Assembly (NCBI GenBank): GCA_017590115.1
Contig: JAGGNK010013114.1
Span: forward strand, 2,170,001-2,234,000
Direction of reading: 5' to 3'
Length of the DNA: 64,000 nt
From: Montifringilla adamsi
Lineage: Eukaryota; Chordata; Aves; Passeriformes; Passeridae
The position numbers and the translations under genes are program-made. The notes below the pieces were generated by a model. The model saw nothing but the letters and a program-made list of their open reading frames with translations, was not told the DNA's origin and made no database searches. Positions 13,442 through 25,195 of this stretch are shown piece by piece (within the stretch, counting starts at the first letter, position 1; every line of letters begins with the position of its first letter).

Positions 13442-16400
13442 AGCACAAGTTATTGTCAGGCTCTGTCCTCTATATAAAATTACAGTAAAGCTGCAAAGAA
13501 AAGAGAGGGAGTAGAATAAAGGAGTTAGAATACTAGAAAATATGGACGTCAAAACTGCCTGGGAGGTCCTTTAGTTAACACATTTGATGCTTTCTGTTAC
13601 CTCATGGTTAAAAACTGGAAGTTTTGACAGAGTGCCTTATAAATTAGATAACTGTTTCATGTGTAACAGAGAGAAATTTAGATCTAAAAATAAGTGACTG
13701 ATTGAATATCTAGAAACTGTTGAGCTATGGGCTGAAAGGACCTCTGAAATGTAATATATAATTAAGTCTTCTTTCTCTGACATGTTCCAGTCCTTTTCCC
13801 ACAGACACTTGTATGTTTAAATAATAAATTGTAAAGTATGCTTCATTCTGTAACTCAGCCTTATTTTTTTTCTCATTCAGCAAAAGCAGTAAAAATATTG
13901 ATTAAAAGTGCTGATTAGCCTACTGCTATGATAAGGATCTGCAGATTCCTGAATGTGGGGAAGTGGACTACTTTCTGATTTATATCTATAAACAAAAAAG
14001 AAAATTTCTGTTTCAAATTATAGCTTGAATTACCTGTCATTATGCTTCCATTTTTTTCTCTTGCCTTTGAGATCTGAACTCTTTATGAAATATCAAGAAA
14101 AAGGAACTTGGTGTAGCTGCATCATATAAAGCACTCATATTATCTTATGAAAAAGAATCAAACTATGACTGACTAAAGATACTTTAACTTATAAAATAGA
14201 ACAGTGTGGGGAGAAAAAAAGACATGGTAGTTAGATATTAACTCCCACCATTGTTTCTTTCTGTACATTAGTCTTCTTGTTGTTTTATCCACTGATTACA
14301 AAAGTCAAACACTTTAAAGCAAATACAGAAATTTTAAAGACAAACCTGTCAAGCTCAGCAGTTGGAGGTCTGGAATTTGATTCCAAAAATACTGATATTT
14401 GTTTAAAATTCCAGCAATTTTTTTACACCACACCCACACTGTGCCAAAAGAAAAGTCTTTATTTTCAGATATTCAAAATGGTACAAAAAGTCTGTGACAT
14501 TTCAGCTGGTAATTCCCCTTTGAGGTAAACTTGTTGATCAAATTGGTGAGGGAACCATAAGAGTCTAAAGATGATATTTTTATGAAGGTCCAATTACAGC
14601 TCTAATTCACTCTTGTTCTCAAAGAAAATTTTGTTAAAATCTGTTTTTGTCATCTGACAACAAATCAAAGCATACAACAACAGACATTTCCAGAACATAA
14701 GTAAGGTGGAGCAGACCAGTCCCAGATACTGATGAAAGACCTGGATTAACAGAAAAAGGCACATCATCAGTAATGCAAAGTCTTCCATTCCCAGGATATA
14801 CAAACATATTTGCCTCATGGCATTAGAACCCTGACCTGAAAAAAAAAAAAATCTTTCCCTGGGATTTAACATTACATAAGTATGAAAATTATTAAGGCCT
14901 TTGAGGGGCGTGCACTGGTGTAGGCAGAAATAACAGAAGGGAAATCTGTGGAGCTACCTGAACAGAAAATTGGTATGAGAACTGGGGCATAGGATCCTGA
15001 GGGTATGTCTGTACTACTGAGAAATGCACAGGGAGGGAGAGCCTGCACTCTTGTTGTCCCCGCTGCTTCATTAGCCGGCTCATCCCCTGGCTCCCCTTCG
15101 AACTATTCCAAATATTTGTTTCCAAGACAAATCTGCCACAGAAAGGGCAGCTTTCTGCCCCTGGGGCCCAAGATCTGTTCTTGGCTGGCTTTTATTTAGT
15201 CGTATCAACATAACCTCATTGACCAGTGCATTCAATTTTGTGCTCTTATTTATCCCTTGCCAAGGAAGCACTCAAATTCCTACCTAGCTTTAGGCACATG
15301 GTTCAGTCCTCCTGAAGCTTTTTGCATGCAAGGTAAAAATGCATTCAAGTAACCTGGAGTCAGGATATGTATATTTTAATGTGCATATGTATTTTACGCA
15401 TGTAACGTATGTTTGTAGTGCTACTCAAGTTGTGATCTTCTTTTAATGAAGGCAGAAGCTGGAGGTCTTAAACATTTAAAGCAAAGCAGATGTTATTTTG
15501 CTAAATCAAGATCATTGTTTACACTTTCCTCTGAAGTATTTAACATTAACTGGTATAAAAAGAAAGATACTACGATATATAGATCCTGTTTTGTTTGGGT
15601 AGAAAATTCCTTGGCTGCTAAGGAAACTGTCCCGCTGCCTTGCAGACTTAAGGATCATAGTGTTTAATGAAAGTTCACCAGTGGGCTGTGGTGAGCTGAG
15701 CACACAGGATAGTTTTTAGAGGCTGCTACACCTTTCCAACACACAGTAGTGCTACACGTGGCATTTTCTGGAGCTGCTTCCTTTTCAACTTTCTGGAGAC
15801 ATGGGAGTGAATCTTAAGGAAGGTCACATGCAAGACAGAGGATACCCAAGGCTGGCAGCTCCTGCTATGTTAAGTCACAAGAGGCTGTGAAAAGGAAACA
15901 AAACTCACAAATTCAGAATGAATATTTAAATTAATCTCAACTCGACTAATTAAAAATGTGTTTCCAATGACAGTGGGTTTTAGAACCACTTTGATTTTTA
16001 TTTTTTTTAAGCTTGAAAAAGGTCTTACATGTATGCAGTTATTTACAATATTTTGTACAATTTTTTAAGTCTTGAAAAAGTTGCAAGCTTTATAGTGATT
16101 GTATTTGAGAACTTAAAGAGGATGTCCATTTTTTAAAAATCCTGAACTATAGCAAAAGGTGATGTGTATATAAATCATAAGTAACACGGTTTTGAGCAGT
16201 GCAACAATGTAACTGATAATGAGTCAGAATAGAGCATACTTCCTTTTCCCTCTAACCAGGTTATTTTTACTTCTTTGGAGGATTGTGTTTATTTTTCTTT
16301 TTTTTTTTTCCCCAAACTCCAAAAATATTATCAACTGACATATAATTTTGCAATACTACGAATTTCAGCTTTGATACCCTTGTAGATCTTGGGAAAAGAC

Positions 16401-17154
16401 AGAAATCATCTAAAATTTTGAGGGACATTTTGGTGGATACATGTATTTAAAAACAGGTAAGTTTATGTTTCAGGTGGAACATTATTAAAAATCTATCCCT
16501 GTGACAGAAGTATTAGTAAAAGTAAGAATATTTTGGGTTCAAGGAAACTGTACTGAATTCATTGTTTGTCCACTTGGATGGATCAAAGCTGAAAGACAGC
16601 AAGATAAAGGATGTCCAGCCAGTACAGAATCCCACTGCAGCAATGGGGCATCAGGAGGCATTCCAGCAGCAGGCAGCTGCTGGAATAATCGCATGAAATC
16701 CAGAGGGAGGGATGGTGGCAGACTCTGTCTTGACAACCCAGCCCCTCTTCCCAGTGCAACACTAGGCACAGAGGTGGTATGTGACTACACTCCTAACACC
16801 TCACTGTTACAAGAGAAGTCTAGAAACTTCCTTGTTCACTGTTACAGTGGCTCTTGGCAGGAACAATGCCTAGGTCATCAGATTTGTTTGAGTTAGGGAT
16901 GATTGTGCTGATTGAAATCCCTGAGGGGAATTTCTCTCCTGAAGGATGTGTTACAGAGAGGCTACAGGACAAAATCACACAAACAAATTCCTAACATATG
17001 ATTCTCCTCTCCTTTGTATGGTGGTAAACCAGGAGATCTAGTGATATCTTTTCATTCCTTGAACACAGGACTTGGGGTTCTCTCCTCGCATGCAGTTGAA
17101 CAGCATTACTGGGTAAACTACACGAGAATAAGATCTCTATGAGCTTGTCATAGG
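13442..17154. other. Unique non-coding stretch
   Basis: AT-rich sequence without a supportable gene. Notable small items are 13 A at 14839-14851, a T-rich run at 16298-16309, and a perfect hairpin at 16660-16686 listed separately. A plus-strand open frame of 131 codons at 16501-16896 surrounds the hairpin. It has no recognisable domain and is probably chance. Confidence 0.65.
16660..16686. repeat. Perfect short hairpin, 11-bp arms and 5-base loop
   Basis: The arm attccagcagc at 16660-16670 is followed by the loop aggca (16671-16675) and the exact reverse complement gctgctggaat (16676-16686). Such a stem could fold in RNA or single-stranded DNA. No T run follows, and a bacterial-type terminator is not expected in this genome. 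It may be chance. The arms are too short for a microRNA precursor unless flanking bases also pair, which I do not see. Confidence 0.8.
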
Positions 17155-17345
17155 TCACAGGATGCTTGGGGTTGGGAGGCACCTTAAGGACCATCTAGTT
17201 ACAGCACCCCTGCCATGGGCAGGGATGCCACCCACTAGACCAGGCTGCTCAGAGCCCAGTCCAGGGGGGCTTCCCCTTGAACACTTCCAGGAATGGGGCA
17301 TCCACAGGTTTTCTGGGCAGTCTGTGCCAGCCCCTCACCCTGCAT
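17155..17345 (-). repeat. CR1 LINE 3' fragment, minus strand
   Basis: About 190 bases of CR1 3' end in reverse complement. It starts at 'cacaggatgcttggggttggg' and includes 'accttaaggaccatctag', 'cctgccatgggcaggg', 'ccactagaccaggctgctc', 'gaacacttccagg' and 'ggggcatccacaggttttc'. Similarity stops abruptly after 'cccctcaccctgca', so the 5' truncation point is near 17345. The sequence is closer to the family pattern than the copy at 5.8 kb. Confidence 0.88.
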
Positions 17346-20300
17346 ATTGTCATATTTAGGGTGTGTGCACAATGTGTTGCCATGTAAAATCAGCCAAACA
17401 TCTCCTCAATGCCACCACATCCTTGAGAAGGTGGGTGAAGGCCTCCTTTCCATCCAAAATATACACGTGGTGAGGCATTACTTTTATCTTATGTTTCCCA
17501 TGTCGGGGCTTTTTGTCCCCAGTTCTGATCACTGTCAGGGCTCTGCTTCTCCCCTTGGGGCTGGTGTAGAGTGGGGAAGTGCCTTTGCAGTGGGTGGTGG
17601 CTGCAGCCCTGGGGCAGGGGTGCTCTGGGACCCCCAGTGCCCGGCGGCACCGCCCTGGGGCTGGGTGCCACGGCTGCTGCCAGGCACAGAAACCAGACTG
17701 CAGGTTTGAGCTGCACTTCTGAGATGCCTGTGCAAGAATGGGCATGGAAACACCCAAGCCAGTAAGCTCACAATGAAACCAGGTAGGAAGTTTCCTCTGC
17801 CAATTTTTTACAGTACCCTGGGGGAAAATGGTGTTTAGAGGCTTCTGGGGCATTCGCTGTGTCCTGACATTTTCCATACTCCACAGATTTATATAATTCT
17901 GTAAAAATGAATTATTTAAATCAATCTTCCCAAAAGTTACTTGATGAATTTCTCTCTTTAAATATTTGAAGAACAGTCTTGAGCCTTGATCTAGCAAACA
18001 AAACATAAATTGAGATGTTTCCCTTTCCATCAATATAAAAAAAAAATAAGATTAAGGATTCTGTGAAATCCAAATCACAATTTTACAAGTGCTGGTAGGA
18101 CAGCAACCTTGAAACCAAAATGCTCAATAACATCTGATTTTCATGAATCCCTCTGTGAAATGGAGGAAGAGGAGAGGATGGGGAAAATCCAAGTGCTGGG
18201 GTGACTCTGCCTGCGTGCAGCTGAGGGTTGTAAAATTTTGTCAGGTGCCTCTGACAGGCAAACATTTACAGTTTTATAACCTCAGTATTTGCAACATTTA
18301 AGGCATTTCCTGTCTTAAGTATTGGGAAGTACAAGTAAATATTGCCTGTTCTGAGGTTAACTGCTCTGCTTTGTAGGCTTTTCATGGTCAGAACCAAAGA
18401 GCAGGAAAACCACAAAAATCCCAAAGCTGCTGTCACATTTTTAATTCATTAGTAGTAACTCATACCTATTCCCAGAGATACCTTTAATAGTGGGGCTTTT
18501 CTGAACCACAGGGAGTTTTGCTCATATGTAGAAAATCTGAGCCTGGTAAGACAGTCCTGGCTTGATGCTGAAATGCTCAGAACAAAATTTCTCCAACTAA
18601 GTCTTCCCTTTATAAGGAAAAGGGGAAGTTCATTTGTTTTGTTCCCTTTTTTTCTTTTGCTTCAATAGCTATGCTGAATTTCCCCACGCTACTTCATATG
18701 CAAATGTTATAGATATCTCTGAACCTTTGCATTTCCTATCTCGGGCTGGCAGCCTAGACAGCCTGCTGGAAAGCAGGGAGGGTGTGAAAATGGGTGGGCT
18801 CAGAGCAGCGGCTGGAGTACATCTTTGCAATTGCTCCATTGAAGCCGGCAGAGCTTGATCGATTTAAGGCCAGATTTGGCTCATGATTGAATTTTTTATG
18901 TCTTCAGAGCCAACACTGTGCATAGCACATGAAGCAAAACAGAGTACAGTTACTGCTTTTCATCTCAATCTATTTCTAGCTCTTCCAGAATTGAGAGACA
19001 ATGAAAAGCATGTACATATGTGCCTGCACACACATACACACCCAAATCCTTTTCTCATAAAATTATCAGTGTTTTTCTTGCACACTCAGGAGTCCTGGAT
19101 TGTTCAGATAAAGCGTCAGAGAAGTGTATTGAGATTTAGATACTTATTTTAACCAGCCTGAACTTGGATTTTTCCCATGGGTCAGGGAAAGCTTTCCCTA
19201 GGGAAGCCTGCTTAGGGGGCAGCATCCATGCAGGGAACTAACTGGGTTCAGAGCTGTGACTGTGAAGCATCCATTACTTTGGGGAAGAAAGCTCACCATA
19301 TGGCTGTTTTGTTTCCAGTAGCTATAATGTAATTGAATCAATTGCCCTCACATGATATGGGTGTACTAACTGCACATACATCATTTCTTTCTGGGTTTTG
19401 AGGCTTGTAAAGAGTGGAGGGTAAGGCCCTTGACGATAAATCAGTCTAGTTTTTCTTCAAGAAAAATGGGCTTAAATCTGACCTGTGGTACAGGCACAAA
19501 TCAATTCAGTGCTTCTGACAGTCCCACATGAATACTTTCCTCATTTGGAAATTATCCTCTGATGAAGGTTGCTGTCAGTCTTTACACAGCAAGGCTACAA
19601 AAAGCAGATCTCTTCTGAAATGAAGGTCATCAGTAGTTAACATACAAAATTCAAATACAGCTAACCTAAGCTAGGTAAAGGGATAGCAGCAATTGTCATG
19701 GTACTGTCAGAAAGTAAATCATAAGGTGAGAGGAGGGGAAAGAGAAGAGGAGGCTGGCAAAGGCTGACTTCTCATGATGCTGAGATCTCCAGGAACTAAG
19801 GCAGTGGGCTGTGCCTGTCTCCCATTTTCCCATTGCAACAGGACCCAGGTAAGGTCAGTGTCTAAACCTATGTGCCCTAGTTTTCCCAGCCCTCCACTGC
19901 TTCATCTCAGCTCCTCTCAGTAAGATAACTGGGGTTTGTGGTTTTTTGCTTTTTCTCTGCTCTCCTCCAGCTCTGTACCAAGAGCTGGAGTAAAAGGATT
20001 GCTCTGATCTCTCTGGCATGCGCCGATACTGCTGCCTGCTTTGTGTCTGCTTCAAGCTCTGTGAATCTTTCCAAGCAAAACCAAAGTGAACTTCACTGCT
20101 TTTTTCATTCATTGAAAAGACAAAATTTAGACCTGCAGAGAAACAAGGCCAAATCCCAAGAAAAGATGGGACAGCTTTTGGAGGGTGAAGAAATGAAATG
20201 TCTAAACATGTCTTATCTAAGCTAACCACCTGGGCCTTGGGCATCAGGCAGCATGGGATGAGTTTCTTCCTGCAGGTGCATTTTTACTGAGGTGGGACAA

Positions 20301-22308
20301 TGGGTCTTCTGGCAGTGTCCATTTCTTTCTATTTACAATTAATCCTCAATGGCTGGCTTCACAAACTCCCAGCTAAACAGTTGGGCTAGTTGCATGTATC
20401 TTGTGGTTGCTGATAAAGGGGTTATTATTTGAAGTCAAATGATAATTTCATGGGATTTTTGTTCTAAAGGTGAAGAAAGAAATCTGGGCTTAAATTTTCC
20501 TATCCCCTTCTTTAGCATTTAAGGGACTCCAAATTCGGAGCGGACCATTTGAGAGCTGGAGATCATTTATCAGCAATTCATCACATTGCCAGAGTTTGGA
20601 AATTGTTTTTCAGATCTTTCAGCTATTTTTGTGACCAAAGGATTGTTTTCTGCAGAATGTGTCCTGAAGTAGAATTTGGAAATCTCTGCTTTCAGTGCTG
20701 TTATTGAGTCTGTCCTGCCTTTTAATTAATTGACATTCTTGCTTTCATACATGTATCTGGTACAAACCCATCTTATTTTTCTCAGCTCTTCTATGCACCT
20801 TGCTGTTTAAATACACTTCTTCCATTTCTTGCTTCATTCCTGCCCTGGTTAATTCCTTTCAGACCTTTGAGTTTGGTAGTCCAACAGCAGCAATTTACTA
20901 ACTGGCAAATATCTGTACAGCACAGAAATCCTTACAGGAAAAAAAGCTGAAGGTCATTGTAGAGAAGAGACAGCATTTCTGGAGAGATAGGATTGAAATA
21001 CCAGCATATGGACAACCTCTGGCTTGGAACACAGCTGATGCTGCAAAGTTGCAGAGTAGGAGTAGACAGAAGCAGGGGAAGACAGAGGCAGACCCTCTGC
21101 AAACTTGTGGGACGCTAAATTCCAAGGTCATACACTACTTCAGGTCAAGCTAATATAGGTTGTGCCTTCTTGGTAAATTTATGCCTTCACACATTTCTTA
21201 CATTTATTTCTCTATTTCACTTTCCACAAAATTGAATTTTTTTTGTATTTCTGCTTCTTGGAAACTTAATTTTCTGCCATCTAATACCATTTTAGTGCAA
21301 TCCCTGTACAGACACATTAGGTCAGAGCAGAATTACACAGATGCCAGACATAAAACCTGTATCAAAAAATTCCATTCTAGCTGGTTGTGGACAAAATATG
21401 TTGATTTAAGGAAACAGAAAAGAAGTCTAGTACCAACTCATGGCAGTAAATGATGTGTTATTACTAAAAATTGCACACTACAGAATTTTCTGATTTTGTG
21501 CAATATGTTGGTTGCTTTTCATTTTTTTTCTTTAACAAAAGGCCGTATTTTCCTTTAAAACACCTTCCCTTTTCTTCATCTCTTCTGTCCTGTTTTTTGT
21601 CCAGAGTAGCTCAGACTGTATCTCCCCTAACAGGCCTCAAACCCATCCCCAGTCTCACTTCAAGACACTCACCTGAAGTGTCATTGTTCACAGTCACTTA
21701 TTTGAAGCTGCACTCTAATTCATCTTTGCTCGCATGTTCCCTACCTATTGATAAGGAGTAGAACAAGGGATGGCTTCTTTCCCAAGAACAGGCAAATAAT
21801 ACTCTTCAAAATCAGGCCTGCATGTCTTCAAAAGTCTTTTCTGGCCAGGGATCCTTGATGTGCACCAGGGTATTGACTGCAGACTTGCAATGTAGAGTTT
21901 TCTCAGAGGGCTGAAATAAAAAGATGGCTTAGTTGTTTTTTGGGGGGATCTGAGTGTTAATTGGCCCCCTTAAAACATCATCTAGTTAAACTTTTCTCAG
22001 TAGTATAGCACTGAAGTGTAGGAATTTTTGAAGGCACTCTGCTAAATTGACTGTGCTTCTAGATAATTAATTGAAATGAGGAAAATGACACATACAAAAA
22101 AAATTTTAAAAATCACAAATTTTCAGCTGTTCTTTATAGACAAAGTTACAAAGATTAACTCACCTGATAGGAAAGGAAGTATCCCACTGAACAATGGGTT
22201 TCTTTGTCTCAAGCATCACGTTTGGCAACCAGTTCCTTTGGAAAGCCTCACACTTCTAAAGCTGCAAGGAAGATTTTAAAACTATTGAAATATATTGAGC
22301 AAATATGC
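17346..22308. other. Non-coding stretch with a GC-rich patch
   Basis: A patch at about 17560-17700 is rich in G and C and contains a few CpG pairs. It helps to keep open a 225-codon minus-strand frame (17356-18033), which I do not accept as a gene (see rejected items). A perfect 16-bp palindrome lies at 19184-19199. The block 18660-18900 is unique sequence containing an octamer (ATGCAAAT, 18698-18705) and is a weak candidate for conserved non-coding DNA. I see no RNA gene or dispersed repeat. Confidence 0.6.
19184..19199. repeat. Perfect 16-bp palindrome
   Basis: The sequence agggaaagctttccct equals its own reverse complement, with no spacer. The next base on each side does not pair. It might be a dimer binding site or chance; the context gives no further hint. 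Confidence 0.75.
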
Positions 22309-22368
22309 AGTGGTTTTATGTACATTTCAGTGGGTTTATAGACATTCTAGATGGTTTTATAGATGTTA
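22309..22368. repeat. Three-copy 20-bp tandem repeat
   Basis: Three adjacent units of about 20 bases share the pattern AGTGG(G/T)TTTATrgACATT. They are 22309-22328, 22329-22348 and a more diverged third with a one-base shift at 22349-22368. This is a short degenerate minisatellite. It lies inside chance open frames and has no sign of coding use. Confidence 0.75.
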
Positions 22369-22941
22369 TAAACTTTTGGAAACATAGTTTTAAAGCAAAA
22401 CACAAACATTCCCATTCTCTGCTGTTTATTTCTTGTGGCTCATGTTTGGCTTTTGTCTTCATGTACAGCAGTTCTTTTGACATTGATCATCCCAGGATCA
22501 TTTAACATTCTGTGTAATTGTTTTCTAAATGTTTGTATTTATCCCATTCATAATCCTGTGCTAGAAACCCTTGTCCATACTAGGTTATATGCTAATATTG
22601 ATTTTGTTTCTCTTTCTTCTGGTCTTAGTTACAAATTACACTGTCCTTTTTGCTTGGAATGTTTTAGGGTGATTGATTACTGAATGAATCAAGTGCACCC
22701 ACAAGCTGAAGCTTGATTTAATCCCCTTAGGGCCAGGGATTTCAGAGCACACAAGCTGAAATTATAGCACTCTCTGGAAATAAAGGGCAGTAGATGTTTT
22801 CCTGGATGTCGGAGAGCTGTGCCTCCAAGTTCTCCACTTGGGCTCAAGTACCCTTTGAAGGAACAGAGCTAAACCACATTTCTGTCATGTCAGTGGATTT
22901 CTATGGCTGTCAGAAGAGAATGAGGTGCTTGTTTGCAACTC

Positions 22942-22991
22942 GGAAGGAAGGAAGGAAGGAAGGAAGGAAGGAAGGAAGGAAGGAAGGAAGG
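22942..22991 (+). repeat. (GGAA)n microsatellite
   Basis: About twelve uninterrupted copies of the tetramer GGAA. It is a purine-only tract on the plus strand, likely variable in length between individuals. The open frames made of repeated K-E-G-R residues here are artefacts of the repeat. Tandem GGAA can bind ETS-family factors, but no function is shown. Confidence 0.97.
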
Positions 22992-24759
22992 CACATGTAT
23001 ATGAAATAATGACTTGGGATCAGTGGGAAAAACATGTGGCTCCAATTATCACCAAATTATCCTCTGAAGTCCCTTCCCCAAAGGTAACTCTGCTTGCTTT
23101 TATGCAAAGGAAGTCACTGTGACCCTGACATTGCAAACAGTGCATTTGGAAGCATTCAATCTGCTTCCAACCTTTGTTGTGAGGTGGAGGACAAAAACAC
23201 TGAGTGTGTGCTGCAGAGGACTAGATCAGGCACACAGGGATATGCAGCTGTGTCTGAACCTGAGGTCACAGGGAGGTTCAGATGCAGAGGCAGGAATTAC
23301 TTGGGGAATCCATTACTGTGGTTTCTGTGCTGCAGCGTGTGAAAGTAGAAGACTGCAAACAGCGCTGCTTGTGGGGACTTGCTGCTGATACCCCTTTCAT
23401 TCCTGTGGCTTGGCAGGCTCTTAAAAATGTCATGTAATGTGCATGCCTTTTCCTAGCCTTTGGCTTGTTGTAACCACACTGTACAGAACCTTCAGTTACA
23501 AGTGTCATAATTACCTCCATCTCTTCCTACTGCTGCAAATGAGCAGAGAGGAAAAGTTTATTAATCAATTATCTGAATTTTGGAGAAAACCAGAGCTGTG
23601 ATAGTCTCCTGTTTTCTGGAGATTTGAAATATGACTTCTTCCTTTGGAAGCAGATGCAGCCCCAGCTTAAACAGGGAATGAGGAGAGAAAGAAGAGGGAG
23701 AGCAAAGGGTGCACACATTTGACCCAGCATCTTGCAAAATGCTAGGACAGAGTAAGGCCTGAAACTACCCTATTGTGAAAATGTATTTCTCACAAAAAAA
23801 TCTGACGTATGGATATATGGATGAAAGATCTTAGGAAATAAAACATCTCTGAAGAGCTTTCATCTTGTTACACCTGCCTTTGGGACTCGTTTTATGCATT
23901 TTACTTGCCAAAGCCTCTTGAACTTGGTGGCTTGGGAAGCTTAGCTTATTTTACTGTTTCTGTGAGTACTTTATGCAACCATTTCCAAGACCATTTCTCT
24001 GCTCCCAGCTGCTTTCTCTACATTTGGTTTGATGTGTGATGTTCCCACTTTTCCTTTGGTGGCCATTGTTGTGCTCCAGCCTTGTAATGTCCTAGCCTGC
24101 TTTGGTGCCTCCACAGCATCCCAGGGATGCATTTACTGTGAAGGGTTTTTAGAAGAAGTTGGAAAACTGCAGCTAAAAAATTCAAATGGGCAATCTCAAT
24201 GAAGAAGTTAGGAAGAACTAGGATATTTATGTATCTCCATTTAAGAAGAATGTACTAAAGCACTTCAGTGGGATTTCTGGTTTAGAGCAATATTTAAGGT
24301 CACAGTCCAGCACACTGTGACTGGAGGCAATGGCAAGTACATTTATCAATATTAACAGCAACAAACCAAAGTAAAATACAGTGATTACTACTTAGTCCAA
24401 GTTTTAATGCAGCAAAATGCATCAGTTAAGCATGTGGTTAAGGCCTGTAGGCTTCAGCCAGTGCTAAAATAGGCACGTTTTAGTGATGGGTTGAATTGAT
24501 GGCTATAATAGGTACCTGCAGATACCAAATTCTGCTTTTCTGTCTCTCACTATGTTTCTGCAGAGTCTAAATCCCCTTTATATTACACACCAAAAAAATG
24601 TGTGCACAGTTAGTTATAGAGAAGTTGTAGAGAAATTTCTCTTTTTTCATCCAATAATTTTATTGTTACTGAAATAGGAAGAAATACAGTGCACTATAAT
24701 CTGACAAAACATTATGTGATTCAGTACTTTATATGGACTAGGGAACAAACTTCAAGTCT
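22992..24759. other. Unique non-coding stretch
   Basis: No gene, RNA or dispersed repeat that I can support. Only short overlapping open frames on both strands, without protein-like features. Confidence 0.65.
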
Positions 24760-25195
24760 AAATACAAGAAAGACAAGGAGTACTAGAGAGGGTGCAGTGG
24801 AGGCTACAAAGATGGTTTAGGGTCTGGAGCACCTCTCTTATGAGGAGAGACTGTGGGAGCTGGGCCTGTTTAGTCCAGAGAAGGGAAGGCTGAGAGGGGA
24901 TGTCATCAGTGCATATAAACATCTCAAAGGCATTTGTCAAGAAGGTGATGCCAGACTAATGTCAGTGGTGCCCAGTGACAGGACAAGGAGCAATGGCCAT
25001 AAACTAAAACACAAAGTTTCACCTCAGCATGAGGAAGAACTTTATGCTGAGGCTGGCTGAACACTGGAACAGGCTGCTCAGGCAGGTTGTGGAGTCTTCC
25101 TCTCTGGAGACATTCCAAACCCACTTGGATGGCCTCCTGTGTCACCTGTTCTAGGTGACCCTGCCTTGGCAGGGATGATCGCCAGATCCAGCCTT
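24760..25195 (+). repeat. CR1 LINE fragment, plus strand
   Basis: A sense CR1 3' region with very recognisable blocks. These are 'tactagagagggtgcagtgg', 'cacctctcttatgaggag', 'gagctgggcctgttta', 'ctgagaggggatgtcatc', 'cagtggtgcccagtgac', 'aggacaaggagcaatgg', 'actggaacaggctgctca' and 'ttctaggtgaccctgcc'. It ends near 'gatgatcgccagatcc', short of the terminal octamer repeat, so the last tens of bases are lost. About 435 bases remain and the element is truncated at the 5' side. Together with the copies at 9.5 and 17.2 kb, it is the best evidence that the host is a bird or another archosaur. Confidence 0.93.

Noticed and set aside
17356..18033. 225-codon minus-strand open frame, the longest in the window
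   Set aside because: It crosses a GC-rich patch where stops are rare, shows no domain, signal or repeat structure I know, and begins in AT-rich sequence without a convincing start. Several other frames are open over the same GC-rich part.
22794..23122. Open frames with a repeated K-E-G-R motif
   Set aside because: Produced by the (GGAA)n microsatellite read in different frames.
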